Shown here: positions 10,180 through 19,710 of the stretch, piece after piece
Position numbering within the stretch: the stretch's first letter is position 1
How the letters are laid out: each line of letters opens with the position of its first letter
Assembly: GCF_009861525.1 (NCBI RefSeq)
Contig: NZ_WVHL01000003.1
Coordinates: 1,178,001-1,242,000 of the forward strand
Direction of reading: 5' to 3'
Length of the DNA stretch: 64,000 nucleotides
From: Pseudomonas sp. LD120
Lineage (GTDB): Bacteria > Pseudomonadota > Gammaproteobacteria > Pseudomonadales > Pseudomonadaceae
Position numbers and translations under genes: made by a program
The notes under the pieces: model-generated
Databases searched by the model: none
What the model was told of the DNA's origin: nothing
Seen by the model: only the letters and a program-made list of their open reading frames with translations

Positions 10180-10589
10180 TTGCTGCAAAAGGAACTGGTA
10201 AAGCAGGGCAGGCCACCAAGAATCCTAATTCGACAAGTGCTTTGACAGATGCTGAAGCTGGGGTTAGCAAACTACCAAAAATTTGGGATGTTCCAGATGC
10301 TGCAATTAGTAAATTCCCAGGGAGTTGGGCAGTTTCGCCAAATAAAAAAGGTACTGGATTTAGATGGCAAGATCCCAAAAATAAAGGAAATGGTGTTCGG
10401 ATCGATAAGGGTGAACCTCATATAAGTCAGCCAACTCAGCAAGTGGATCACGTTATTGTTAGGTCAAATGGTCAGGTTATAGGTAGAGATGGTAAGCCTG
10501 TTGTAGGATCTATTAAAGATCATGCAGAGCAAGTTCATATTCCATTAAGTGAGTATAAGAAATGGAAGAGTTGGAACTCTCCAAACTAG
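10176..10589 (+). pseudogene. Displaced CdiA C-terminal toxin (third module)
   Basis: The frame opens at the preceding immunity stop with VAAKGTGKAG and runs to DAEAGVSK, WAVSPNKKGTGFRW, DPKNKGNGVRI, a HVIVRSNGQVIGRDGKPV segment and HIPLSEYKKW. The last part is typical of small nuclease-type polymorphic toxins (it resembles the type 17 group; I am unsure of the number). There is no good start codon; a TTG at 10242 is the first possible one. It is a toxin C-terminus without secretion domains, so a leftover cassette and donor for recombination. Confidence 0.65.
10182..10191 (+). repeat. Toxin-exchange junction motif, copy 3
   Basis: GCTGCAAAAG is identical to the copy inside the resident cdiA and lies 2 bases after the immunity stop TAG. 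It encodes Ala-Ala-Lys in the frame of the third toxin. Confidence 0.6.
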
Positions 10590-10948
10590 AATATCCTACG
10601 ATGAGAGACGAATTGATCTCCTACTTGGAGGGGTTGTCCAGTGCTGATTATCAATACAGTGCCTGGGTATCTAGATCGAACTCTGATATAGCTTATGATG
10701 AGTTCAATTATACTGTTCATTTTTTATACGACGATACCGATTTAGCAACCGATCCTCGCTCTTGGATCGGGATTGTGCTTAGAGGAGAAAGCGAAGTAAG
10801 AGCAATTTCTGATGTTGTTAAGAGTATTGATAAGGTTTTTGATAAGTATGGAACTTGTCTTACGGATGCGGAGTATTTGACGAAGCCTGAATGGGCTAAC
10901 GTTATTGAGGCATCAAAAAACGCTTTAATAGCATTTTCTCAGGTGTAG
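10562..10948 (+). CDS. Orphan CDI immunity protein (third module)
   Basis: This 128-residue protein starts at an ATG 28 bases before the end of the third toxin frame and is AT-rich like the cassette. The toxin-immunity overlap and size support an immunity role. The sequence is acidic and shows no motif I recognise. It closes the CDI array; no further AAK-linked cassette follows. Confidence 0.7.
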   Translation: MEELELSKLEYPTMRDELISYLEGLSSADYQYSAWVSRSNSDIAYDEFNYTVHFLYDDTDLATDPRSWIGIVLRGESEVRAISDVVKSIDKVFDKYGTCLTDAEYLTKPEWANVIEASKNALIAFSQV

Positions 10949-11357
10949 AAAATCTTAACTGATGTTGATGATACTGTGCTGGCTGGAAGAGGGGCTCCAT
11001 CAACCCCACATTCAAAGTGCCAAGCTGATCCCTAATGCTGTGCTCCCGATCTCTTTCTGGAGCCAGCCCCACCATGATGCGACCCGACGTCAAAGTCGAA
11101 AAATCTATGGTCACCTCCTTTTTTGCAATGCTGATCAGTGATGGTTAGTTGGTTTGCCTAAATCTATCCGGCGTCTGGACGGAGCACGCTCCGCGCCACG
11201 ATGAGAGTCGCGCCTGGCAATCCTTAAAAGTCTATCGGATTCGAAAGCCGATTTTCGACACAGGTTCTTTACCAGGCCGGTGGGCCGTTCACATCATCAA
11301 TTGTTCAGTTATCGCAAAACCTGGAAGGATCGTTCGTGGTACAGCACAACAGTAGGA
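10949..11357. other. Gene-free spacer between the CDI array and an IS110-type element
   Basis: I see no convincing coding sequence, RNA or array here. The right part probably contains the undefined end of the IS110-type element; such elements often lack clear terminal repeats and I could not place the boundary. Confidence 0.5.
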
Positions 11358-12383
11358 TCAGGCCGCTAAAGCGTCTGGCCCTGCTTCAAATTGTGTATGG
11401 TGGGCCGCTATCGCCCAGGCGATTCTTGCCAGTTTGTTCGCCAAGGCACAGGCCACCACGTTTGAGTGGCGACGACAGAGCATTGAGCGCACCCAATCGG
11501 CCAACGCGCCGTGCTGATATTTTAGCCTAAACATGTAAACCCTGGCGCACTGCACCAACAACCGTCTGAGGTTCTTATCGCCTCGTTTGCTGATCCCCAG
11601 CAGATTCGCCTTGCCGCCCGTGCTGTACTGCCGGGGCACCAGTCCAACGGACGCGGCGAAGTCACGGCTACACCCGTATTGTTTACCATCCCCCATTTCG
11701 GCAGCCAAAAGGCTGGCGGTGATCGGGCCGACACACGGTATGCTCAGCAAACGACTGCCCAGATCATCGTCGGCCAGTTGGCCTACAAGCTCTTTATCCA
11801 TTTCCTTGATTTGCTCATTCAGATAACTGAAGTGCTGATGCAATCGCTGTAGCAACACCGTCAGTCGAACCGGCAGTTCATGCTCGGCCAGAATATTCCC
11901 CAAGCGCTTCATCATTGTCGGACCTTTAGGTAGGCTGATTCCGAACTCAAGCAGAAAGCCATGCATCTGATTGACCGCTTTCGTGCGATCGTGCACCAAC
12001 GACTCCCGCGTGCGATGCATGATTGAAAGTATCTGCTGAGACTCGGTCTTGGGTGCCACGAAACGCATCGTCGGACGCGTAGCTGCTTCGCAGATCGCCT
12101 CAGCATCCACAAAGTCGTTCTTGTTGCTTTTGACAAAAGGGCGAACGAACTGCGGCGAAATCAGCTTGGCCTGATGCCCCATCGCTATCAGTTCCCTAGC
12201 CACAAAATGCGAGCCGGCGCAGGCCTCCATCACTACGGTGCATGTCGGGATATTGCCGAAGAACCTCATCATCTGCTGCCGTGAGAGCTTCTTGCGAAAC
12301 ACCTCTCGGCCTGGCTTGTCTTGGCCGTGCAGGTGGAAACTATGCTTACCGAGATCGACACCTACCAGCGTTAAATCGCTCAT
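11358..12383 (-). CDS. IS110/IS1111-family DEDD transposase
   Basis: This 341-residue protein has the N-terminal DEDD RuvC-like domain (GVDLGKHSFHLHG, VVMEACAGSH, NDFVDAEAICEA) and the C-terminal transposase_20 region (LLSIPCVGPITASLLAAEMGD, DFAASVGLVPRQYSTGGK, SKRGDKNLRRLLVQCARV), including the catalytic-Ser-type region. It starts at ATG 12383. The frame is intact. These elements are guided by noncoding end sequences, so the flanks on both sides may be part of the element. Confidence 0.93.
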   Translation of the reverse strand: MSDLTLVGVDLGKHSFHLHGQDKPGREVFRKKLSRQQMMRFFGNIPTCTVVMEACAGSHFVARELIAMGHQAKLISPQFVRPFVKSNKNDFVDAEAICEAATRPTMRFVAPKTESQQILSIMHRTRESLVHDRTKAVNQMHGFLLEFGISLPKGPTMMKRLGNILAEHELPVRLTVLLQRLHQHFSYLNEQIKEMDKELVGQLADDDLGSRLLSIPCVGPITASLLAAEMGDGKQYGCSRDFAASVGLVPRQYSTGGKANLLGISKRGDKNLRRLLVQCARVYMFRLKYQHGALADWVRSMLCRRHSNVVACALANKLARIAWAIAAHHTQFEAGPDALAA

Positions 12384-12457
12384 GATGATGGCCTCCGAAA
12401 ATAAAACACCCTGCGAAAGCGTAGCCCTCGCAAGGTGTGAGGGTGACCATCTCATTA

Positions 12458-12667
12458 GTCTATCTCTACCCCAAGCCTGTCGACTTCCAAAAATCCATCG
12501 ACGGTCTGGCCGCGCTGGTCGAGACCGCCAAGGTCAACGGCCAAGAGCCTTATACGTGGCTGCGCCACGTACTAGAGCGGCTGCCGCATGCCTCGTCAGT
12601 AAAGGACTACGAGGCGCTACTGCCCGCCGCAGATGCCACGGTAGACCGTTGCTCCACCACTGGGTAG
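12458..12667 (+). pseudogene. IS66 remnant: TnpB start fused to TnpC end by deletion
   Basis: The frame begins VYLYPKPVDFQKSIDGLAALVE, characteristic of the start of IS66 TnpB (Orf2), and at about 12524 changes directly to TAKVNGQEPYTWL, then LERLPHASSVKDYEALLP, which is the extreme C-terminus of the IS66 transposase TnpC. Almost all of the element between the two has been deleted in frame. The 5' end abuts the IS110-type element, which may have inserted into it. Confidence 0.8.
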
Positions 12668-13051
12668 GTGGGGTTTATGGATCGCATACCGTCAATGGGA
12701 GCCTGGGTATCGATCAACAGCGAGGGAATGTTGCAGTCATGGCCGGTAATCGGCATGTCTCGATTCCGAGTAGTCATGGATCTTGCTCCTATATCAATCA
12801 CAGCCATCACCCTCTGCCGTCGAGCAGCGTAAAGGTGACGGATTGCACAAGGTTGGCGGACCAGGGATACAGGACCTGGCACTCCCGAAGGCGTCCCAGC
12901 GCAACCCGCCATGTTTCTATGCCCGCTCACCTGGCTCCAGGCTTGAGCAAAATGCTCAGCAAATACAGCAAAACGGCATATTTCACTGCCCGCGCCAGCC
13001 CCCTAACCTTGTCTCCATCAGCTTCTTCAACCCGGATGGAACACAACAAAA
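12668..13051. other. Gene-free spacer upstream of the homoserine-dehydrogenase-like gene
   Basis: There is no supported gene on either strand. Reading frames here are short, arginine/proline-rich and without ribosome-binding sites. The right part should hold the promoter of the downstream pair, but I see no clear -35/-10 match. Confidence 0.5.
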
Positions 13052-14095
13052 ATGACTGAATACAACATTGCCCTGGTGGGCTTCGGCGGGGTCAATCGGG
13101 CCCTGGCGCAGTTGATTGCCGAGCGCAATCACGTGTGGAAAAAACACTTGGGCTTCGGCCTGAAGATCGTCGGGGTCAGCGATCTGTTCCTCGGCTCTAT
13201 CGTTGCTCCCCAGGGGCTGGATGCCGGTCTGCTGAGCAAGCTGCCGGCAACCAAAGGCGCCCTGGCGCAACTGCCCGGCGGCCAGGTGGAGGCGCTCAAC
13301 GAGCAGGTGATCAAGGACTCCGGCGCCGACATCATTGCCGAGGCCACTTTCACCAATCCGGTGGACGGCGAACCGGCCACGACGTTCTGCCGCTGGGCCC
13401 TGGAGCAGGGCAAGCACGTGGTGACCACCAACAAGGGGCCGATTGCCCTGCACGGTGCCGAGCTCAAGGCTTTGGCCCAGCGTAATCAGGCGGCGTTCGA
13501 GTACGAAGGCGCGGTGATGAGCGGCACCCCGGTGATCCGCATGGCCCAGCAATCCCTGGCGGGCAGCGAGCTGCTGGGTTTTGAGGGCATTCTCAATGGC
13601 ACTTCGAACTTCGTTCTGAGCCGTATGGAGGGTGGCCTGGGTTTTGCCGAGGCGGTGGCCGAGGCCCAGGCCCTGGGCTATGCCGAGGCCGATCCGACGG
13701 CGGACGTCGAAGGCTTTGACGTGCGCTTGAAGGTGGTGATCCTGGCCAACGAACTGCTCGGTGCGCAGTTGACCGTCAGCGATGTCAGTTGCCGGGGCAT
13801 CTCCGGCCTGACGGCCGCGGACCTGGAGCAGGCCCGGGCCGAGGGGGCGCGCTGGAAGCTGATCGGTTCGGCCCAACGCCTGGCCGATGGCTCGCTGCAG
13901 GCCAGTGTCGAGCCGCGCCTGTTGCCCTTGGCTCATCCGTTGGCGGGGATTGGCGGGGCGATCAACGCGGTGTCGTTCAACAGCGAACTGCTGGGCGCGG
14001 TGACGGTGTCCGGGCCGGGCGCCGGGCGCATCGAGACGGCCTTTGCCTTGCTCTCGGACATCATCCACATCCACCAGTCGCGCACCTGCCGCTAG
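13052..14095 (+). CDS. Homoserine dehydrogenase-like oxidoreductase, no ACT domain
   Basis: This 347-residue protein has an N-terminal NAD(P)-binding motif ([12 protein letters not shown]) and a catalytic domain with [29 protein letters not shown] and the family signature [16 protein letters not shown]. Homoserine dehydrogenases reduce aspartate semialdehyde to homoserine. This copy lacks the regulatory ACT domain, is shorter than the biosynthetic enzyme, and is paired with an aldehyde dehydrogenase 10 bases downstream. A catabolic or special-metabolite role is therefore as likely as threonine/methionine synthesis. The ribosome-binding site is weak. Confidence 0.85.
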   Translation: MTEYNIALVGFGGVNRALAQLIAERNHVWKKHLGFGLKIVGVSDLFLGSIVAPQGLDAGLLSKLPATKGALAQLPGGQVEALNEQVIKDSGADIIAEATFTNPVDGEPATTFCRWALEQGKHVVTTNKGPIALHGAELKALAQRNQAAFEYEGAVMSGTPVIRMAQQSLAGSELLGFEGILNGTSNFVLSRMEGGLGFAEAVAEAQALGYAEADPTADVEGFDVRLKVVILANELLGAQLTVSDVSCRGISGLTAADLEQARAEGARWKLIGSAQRLADGSLQASVEPRLLPLAHPLAGIGGAINAVSFNSELLGAVTVSGPGAGRIETAFALLSDIIHIHQSRTCR

Positions 14096-14105
14096 GAGCC
14101 TGTCC

Positions 14106-15512
14106 ATGAACCTGTCACGCCTGGCGCCGGTCGCCGATTCGATTGACGTCTGCAGCCCCTTCGATGGTCGGCTGATCGGGACGGTGCCGCGCCTCGAGGC
14201 CGGTGCCGTGCCCTACCTGTTGCAGCAAGCCCGCCAGGGCGTCAGCGACTGCGCGGCGCTGCCGCGTTATCAGCGGGCACGGATTCTGGAGCGGGCGGCC
14301 TTGAACATCGAGCGCGATGCCGAGCACTTCGCACGGCTGATCGTCGATGAAGCGGGCAAGACCCTGAAACAGGCGCAGAAGGAGGTCAAGCGTTGCATCA
14401 ACACCCTCAAGCTGTCGGCCGAAGAGGCCAAGCGCAATGCCGGCGAGGTGTTGCCATTCGATGCCTATGAAGGCTCGGAAAACCGCCAGGGCTGGTTCTC
14501 TCGCGAGCCTCTGGGGTTGATCCTGGCGATCACCCCTTACAACGATCCGCTGAACTTGGTGGCGCACAAGCTGGGCCCGGCCATCGCCGGGGGCAACGGG
14601 GTGATCCTCAAACCGTCGGAGCTGGCGCCGCTGTCGGCGATCAAACTGGTGGACTACTTGCGCGATGCCGGGTTGCCAAGCACGGTGGTGACCTTGGCCA
14701 CCGGCGGTGCTGAATTGGGCAAGGCTTTGGTGGCAGCGCGTGAGGTGCGGATGATTTCCTTCACCGGCGGCTTTGTCACCGGCGAGCAGATTGCCCGCAG
14801 CGCCGGCCTGAAGAAGCTGGCCATGGACCTGGGGGGCAACGCGCCGGTGATCGTCATGGCCGACTGCGACCTGGCGGCGACGGTGGAAAGCTGCGTGTCC
14901 GGGGCGTTCTGGGCGGCGGGGCAGAACTGCATCGGCACCCAGCGCCTGCTGGTCCAGGCCTCGATCTATGAGGCGTTTCGCGAGGCCTTTGTGCGCCTGG
15001 CCCGGGAACAGGTCAGTGGCGACCCGTTGGCCGACAGCACGGATATCGGGCCGATGATCAGCCTGCAGGCGGCGCAGAACGCGCAGAAGGTCGTGGATGA
15101 AGCGCTGCAGCAGGGCGCACGGCTGCTTTGCGGGCATCAGCGCCAGGGTTCCTGCTACGCCGCCACGGTGCTGGAGAACGTCGATCACCACAGCCGGTTG
15201 TGGCGCGATGAGGTGTTCGCCCCGGTGGTGGTCTTGCAGCCGTTCGACGATCTGGATCAGGCCATCGCCCTGGCCAACCAGCCCGAATACAGCCTGCATG
15301 CGGGGATCTTCACCAACGATCTGCGCACCGCCATGGACGCTGCGCGGCGGATCGAGGCCGGTGGGGTGATGATCAACGATTCGTCCGATTACCGTTTCGA
15401 TGCCATGCCGTTTGGCGGCTTCAAATACGGCAGCCTGGGCCGCGAAGGGGTGCGGTTCGCCTATGAGGAAATGACCCAGCCCAAGGTGGTGTGCCTCAAC
15501 AGCCTGGGCTGA
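14106..15512 (+). CDS. NAD(P)-dependent aldehyde dehydrogenase
   Basis: This 468-residue ALDH-superfamily enzyme has the substrate/cofactor segment [42 protein letters not shown] and the catalytic Cys in WAAGQNCIG. The position usually held by Glu in ExGGxxP reads Asp (MDLGGNAP). The C-terminus has EVFAPVVV and the [13 protein letters not shown] signature. It oxidises an aldehyde to an acid; the substrate is unknown. It follows the homoserine-dehydrogenase-like gene by 10 bases, so the two are probably co-transcribed and could act in series on a semialdehyde. Confidence 0.9.
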   Translation: MNLSRLAPVADSIDVCSPFDGRLIGTVPRLEAGAVPYLLQQARQGVSDCAALPRYQRARILERAALNIERDAEHFARLIVDEAGKTLKQAQKEVKRCINTLKLSAEEAKRNAGEVLPFDAYEGSENRQGWFSREPLGLILAITPYNDPLNLVAHKLGPAIAGGNGVILKPSELAPLSAIKLVDYLRDAGLPSTVVTLATGGAELGKALVAAREVRMISFTGGFVTGEQIARSAGLKKLAMDLGGNAPVIVMADCDLAATVESCVSGAFWAAGQNCIGTQRLLVQASIYEAFREAFVRLAREQVSGDPLADSTDIGPMISLQAAQNAQKVVDEALQQGARLLCGHQRQGSCYAATVLENVDHHSRLWRDEVFAPVVVLQPFDDLDQAIALANQPEYSLHAGIFTNDLRTAMDAARRIEAGGVMINDSSDYRFDAMPFGGFKYGSLGREGVRFAYEEMTQPKVVCLNSLG

Positions 15513-15546
15513 GGTTGGTTGCCGCAACACGACAGGTCGTCGGGCG

Positions 15547-15582
15547 CCGGGCAGGTTTGGTCACCTGCCCGGTGCTTTTTTG
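15547..15582 (+). terminator. Rho-independent terminator after the aldehyde dehydrogenase
   Basis: A perfect 10-bp stem (CCGGGCAGGT / ACCTGCCCGG) with a 6-base loop is followed by TGC and a T-run. It closes the two-gene unit. Confidence 0.88.
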
Positions 15583-15762
15583 CCTGGAGGATCGGGGGGA
15601 AATCGGCCCGCAGAAAGGCGCTGGTCAAGTGCACCCGCTCAGGAAGCACGATGGAGGGCGCGGCGGATGCTCAAGGTGCGCGGGCGACAAAGGCGCGGCC
15701 GGTAGCGGGCGCTGATTCCCAGTCTGTTGCCACCGGCGTTGCCGTGTCCATCTGGGGGCGGA

Positions 15763-15978
15763 TCAGACCACTTCGTCGATCAATGAGGTTTTTGGCGTCG
15801 TGGTCGCTACCGGCGGCTGAGGCTGTTCCTTGACCTTGTCTCTGAGTTTTTCCAACGCCTCTTTTTGCTCCGCCGTCAGGGGCGGTGGGGTCAGCACCTT
15901 GCCCGAGTCAGGCAGCGTGATGCCGGGCTGGGAGCCGCCGGCGGTCAGTGGTGGAAGGGGACGGTTGTTTATTTCCAT
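15763..15978 (-). CDS. Small proline-rich protein of unknown function
   Basis: This 71-residue protein starts at ATG 15978 with AAGGATG upstream. It has a Pro/Gly-rich N-terminal half and a short charged helix (LTAEQKEALEKLRDKVKEQ). There is no signal peptide or membrane segment. I do not recognise the family; such small proteins are common in Pseudomonas next to regulator or stress genes. Confidence 0.6.
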   Translation of the reverse strand: MEINNRPLPPLTAGGSQPGITLPDSGKVLTPPPLTAEQKEALEKLRDKVKEQPQPPVATTTPKTSLIDEVV

Positions 15979-16124
15979 GTCACTGCATCCTTGAGTGGAG
16001 GGGTGAATAAAGGGTAACGACCGGGTTGCGCTGATCTTTAGAGCCAATACTCTAGGTTGCCATCCGAACCCGCATCGGCAGACGACTATACTTGGTGTTG
16101 ATAATTGTTCTTGTTTGAAAATAA

Positions 16125-16140
16125 GATATGTTATTACGTT
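16125..16140 (+). promoter_or_regulatory. Possible Zur box upstream of ykgO
   Basis: GATATGTTATTACGTT matches the left half of the gamma-proteobacterial Zur palindrome (GATATGTTATAACATATC-like) almost fully and the right half only partly. It lies 28 bases before a zinc-independent L36 gene, a classical Zur target, which raises the likelihood. Confidence 0.5.
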
Positions 16141-16168
16141 TTGAGCCCGCCCCTAAGGGGCCTCTCCC

Positions 16169-16318
16169 ATGAAAGTCCTGTCCTCCCTCAAAGAAGCCAA
16201 GAACCGTCACCGCGACTGCCAGATCGTCAAGCGTCGTGGTCGGATCTACGTGATCTGCAAATCCAATCCACGCCTCAAGGCGCGCCAGGGCGGGGCGAAA
16301 CACCGCAACAAGGGTTGA
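16169..16318 (+). CDS. ykgO: Alternative (zinc-independent) 50S ribosomal protein L36
   Basis: This 49-residue protein ([14 protein letters not shown]..., ending [11 protein letters not shown]) is the type-B L36. Two of the four zinc ligands of the standard protein are lost: the first Cys and the His. Two Cys remain. By family it replaces the zinc-binding L36 in ribosomes during zinc starvation, freeing zinc, and is repressed by Zur. It is a single gene, with the stop followed by a short spacer to a convergent acetyltransferase gene. Confidence 0.88.
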   Translation: MKVLSSLKEAKNRHRDCQIVKRRGRIYVICKSNPRLKARQGGAKHRNKG

Positions 16319-16388
16319 GCCGCCGCTTGCTCTGGTTCAGGACCGAGCTGCCCGATACGCAGCGATCAGCGCCGGGCGCCTTGGTGGC

Positions 16389-16937
16389 CTATCGGCCCAG
16401 GCGGGCGATCAGGGGTTCGAGCGTGGGGCGTTTGCTCTGCCACTCCGCCTTGGTGATGCCCAGCAGGACCACGTCGATGCGCTGGCCATCCTTGAGGATG
16501 TTCTGGCGCCGCAGCCCCTCCTGCTGGAAACCGAATTTCAGGTGCATGTTGATGACCGCCGGGTTATTGGCCAGTACCTCGCAGTTGAGCTTTTCAAGAC
16601 CGGCTTCGGTGAAGGCGTAGTCCAGGATCCAGAACTCGATCCGGCTGCCCAGGCCCTTGCCTTGCTGTTCGGCGTCCAGGTAGAACGCCCAGTCGGCGGT
16701 TTTCTGGCGGGTATTGATGGCATTCAGTGAAACGATGCCCAGGGCCCGGCCTTGCTCCATGACGACAAACACCGCCTGGGCCGGATTGCCCCGCAAGGAA
16801 CTCAGCCAGCGTTGGTGTTCCTGCTCGCTGATTTCGTGGGAGGTGTACATGTACTGGCGCACGGCTTCCTGGTTGCGCAGTGTGCGTACATGGGCCTGGG
16901 TGGCCGGATCGGCATCGACCAGGGGGATGAACTGCAT
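16389..16937 (-). CDS. GNAT-family N-acetyltransferase (PseH/RimJ-like)
   Basis: This 182-residue protein shows the Gcn5-type fold: YMYTSHEISEQEHQRWL near the N-terminus, the acetyl-CoA loop EQQGKGLGSRI (Q/RxxGxG/A) and NCEVLANNPAVINMHLKFGFQQEG. It resembles the PseH/RimJ group that acetylates an amino-sugar or a protein amino group; the actual substrate is unknown. ATG 16937 was chosen over the much longer open frame because similarity begins there. Confidence 0.85.
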   Translation of the reverse strand: MQFIPLVDADPATQAHVRTLRNQEAVRQYMYTSHEISEQEHQRWLSSLRGNPAQAVFVVMEQGRALGIVSLNAINTRQKTADWAFYLDAEQQGKGLGSRIEFWILDYAFTEAGLEKLNCEVLANNPAVINMHLKFGFQQEGLRRQNILKDGQRIDVVLLGITKAEWQSKRPTLEPLIARLGR

Positions 16938-17066
16938 CCTGATGTCCTTCTCGGATGGGTGAGCGGTGGTGGCGCATGATGGCATATCCACTGCTATCGC
17001 ATGGATTTGTCTCTCGAGACAAGAACCGGTAGAAAGAGCCCTCGCATTCAAAAAACAGATACCTGC

Positions 17067-17951
17067 ATGAGCAACATCGAGAAACCCAATAGCCGTCTGT
17101 TCGACCTCGACTTGCTGCGGGCCATTGTCACGGTGGCCGATTGCGGCAGTTTCACCACGGCCGCCAGTCGCTTGCATTCGACCCAGTCCACCGTCAGCCA
17201 GAAAATCCGCCGCCTGGAGGAGATGGCCGGGCAGCGCCTGCTGGAGCGCGGCAATCGCGACGTGCTGCCCACCGATGCCGGCGCCACGCTGCTGGGGTAT
17301 GCCAGGCGCTTGCTGGCGCTGAATGACGAGATGCTGGAGGCGCTGTCCGGCGCCACGGTGGCGCTGACGGTGCGCATCGGGGTGCCGGATGACTTTGCCG
17401 CCGGGCGCACCACTGAGCAGTTGGCCGCCTTCAACCGGCGCTATCCCCAGGTCAAGCTGGAAGTCACCAGCGGCCTGAGTCGCGACCTGAGCGCCAGCTA
17501 TGACCGCGGTGAACTGGACCTGGTGGTGCTCAAGCAACTGCGCAACAGCCGCGAGGCCCTGGGCTGCTGGCCGGAGAAGACCTGCTGGGTGGACAGCGCG
17601 AACAACCCCTGCATCGACCTCGATCCGCTGCCCATCGTCACCTTTCCACCGCGGGGGGTGTACCGCGATGAAATGATCAATGCCCTGGAATCCATCGGCC
17701 GGCGCTGGCACATCAGTTTCACCAGTTCCAGCCTCAGCGGCCTGCAGTCGGCGATTGCCGATGGCATGGGCATCGGCCTGCTGCCGATGCGCGCAGTGAC
17801 GGCGGGGCATCAGGTTCTGGCCCGCAGCACCGGGCTGCCGTCGGTGGATGTGTTCGAGGTGGCGTTGCTGCACCGTCCGGCGGCGGATCCCATGGTCAAG
17901 GAACTGGCCCGGGTATTGTCGCGGGTGCTGGCTCAGGACACTCGGAGCTGA
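17067..17951 (+). CDS. LysR-family transcriptional regulator
   Basis: This 294-residue protein has an N-terminal winged helix (DLDLLRAIVTVADCGSFTTAASRLHSTQSTVSQKIRRLEE) and a periplasmic-binding-like effector domain (VRIGVPDDFAAG, ELDLVVLKQ, ADGMGIGLLPMRAV). ATG 17067 gives the usual LysR N-terminus. It is divergent from the GNAT gene and 185 bases upstream of ureidoglycine aminohydrolase, which it may control; the target is inferred from position only. Confidence 0.88.
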   Translation: MSNIEKPNSRLFDLDLLRAIVTVADCGSFTTAASRLHSTQSTVSQKIRRLEEMAGQRLLERGNRDVLPTDAGATLLGYARRLLALNDEMLEALSGATVALTVRIGVPDDFAAGRTTEQLAAFNRRYPQVKLEVTSGLSRDLSASYDRGELDLVVLKQLRNSREALGCWPEKTCWVDSANNPCIDLDPLPIVTFPPRGVYRDEMINALESIGRRWHISFTSSSLSGLQSAIADGMGIGLLPMRAVTAGHQVLARSTGLPSVDVFEVALLHRPAADPMVKELARVLSRVLAQDTRS

Positions 17952-18136
17952 GCCTGTTTGGTATTTGATAAATGAATATGCCGGATTCCGGTATTTAATT
18001 TGTGCATGAAGGCGGCGCTGGATATCGTGCTGCCCAGCAGTGGTCCGCGTCGCCCCGTGGCGCGTCGACCCGCAGCTTTGTTCACCCCGGCGGCGCTGCT
18101 GCACGGGGCAGCAAAACAACAACGAGGAGAGTCTCC

Positions 18137-18973
<837 letters not shown>

Positions 18974-19029
18974 TTCGAAGGCGTGGCAGGGGCGGTTCGA
19001 ACCTCTGCACCGCCGAACGGCGAGTCATG

Positions 19030-19057
19030 AAAACCGGCGAATAATCGCCGGTTTTTT
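19030..19057 (+). terminator. Rho-independent terminator after ureidoglycine aminohydrolase
   Basis: A 10-bp stem (AAACCGGCGA / TCGCCGGTTT) with loop ATAA runs into a T-run. Confidence 0.88.
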
Positions 19058-19119
19058 GGTTGCGCAATGGGGCAGAGCCCGGCGTCCAAGGGCCACTTTG
19101 GCTGTTGCTAATGCCTTGC

Positions 19120-19335
19120 GCGACCGGGTGAATGGTCTCGCCAGATGCTGGACCGCGCCCGAGACAGCGACCGCAATGTACAGCTGTGGAGCAACGATCT
19201 TGCCGCTCTGCATGGCGCGAGCGCCGGCAACGACGATTTTGACAGCGGTCAGTTCAAGACCATCGGACTTGGCCTGTTCTTCGCCGATGACGCTTGAAGT
19301 GCCAGCGTCTTGAGCTTCCGCAACCGTCCCAACAC
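19120..19335 (-). pseudogene. etfA relic (electron transfer flavoprotein alpha subunit fragment)
   Basis: On the minus strand the frame reads EAQDAGTSSVIGEEQAKSD, then ELTAVKIVVAGARAMQ, and jumps directly to SGKIVAPQLYIAVAVSGAVQHLA. These are two conserved EtfA segments that are normally separated by about 40 residues, so there is an internal deletion. N- and C-termini are missing. Substitutions in conserved positions (GGRGMQ to GARAMQ) show decay. It is a non-functional remnant. Confidence 0.8.
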
Positions 19336-19337
19336 TT

Positions 19338-19528
19338 GGGATGATGAGCTGTCTATCAAGGTAAGTGTTGCCAGTGTTGGGCTTCACTCGTTCACATTTC
19401 TAGTCGAGGGCAGTGTAGCGCCAGGTGTTGTGGCGTTTACTTCCAGCCTTACACACGTTTGCATCTCACCGGTTACCAGAGAAGTTATCGAGGTTCCTTT
19501 GCCACTGAGGGCGCTGCTCCAGCCTTGA
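19338..19528 (+). pseudogene. Acyl-CoA thioesterase relic (C-terminal part)
   Basis: The plus-strand frame contains WDDELSIKVSVASVGLHSF, followed by LTHVCISPVTREVIEVPL, which look like the C-terminal half of a YbgC/4HBT-type acyl-CoA thioesterase. The N-terminal half with the catalytic Asp is gone; the fragment abuts the etfA relic. It is non-functional. Confidence 0.55.
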
Positions 19529-19563
19529 GCGTTGTCGTTGCTTGGACGAGACAGAGCAGGCTA

Positions 19564-19650
19564 GCCGAGGTGGGTAAATTGAATACATCGAGGGCGTGTG
19601 GAACCTGTCTGTTCAAGTCTGCCTGATCCTTGACGGAATAAGCCCATGGG
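19564..19650 (+). pseudogene. Phage metallopeptidase 3' fragment outside the prophage
   Basis: The frame encodes AEVGKLNTSRACGTCLFKSA and stops, nearly identical to the C-terminus of the prophage metallopeptidase at 46750-46813. The following bases (CTTGACGGAATAA.CCCAT) match the prophage spacer before the small terminase, with one short deletion. It is a relic of a related phage on the host side of the attachment site. Confidence 0.85.
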
Positions 19651-19710
19651 AATGCCCAGTCAAACGGCTATGTCGTCTCCTGTGTGCACGCTACTAACTC
19701 GAATCAGACG

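Noticed and set aside
12983..15530. Long minus-strand open frames (about 370 and 470 residues) opposite the homoserine-dehydrogenase-like and aldehyde dehydrogenase genes
   Set aside because: They mirror GC-rich coding sequence, are rich in Arg/His/Gln/Pro, lack ribosome-binding sites and show no family pattern.
16389..18122. A 577-residue reading of the acetyltransferase frame
   Set aside because: Only the last 182 residues show GNAT sequence; the upstream part is antisense to the LysR gene.
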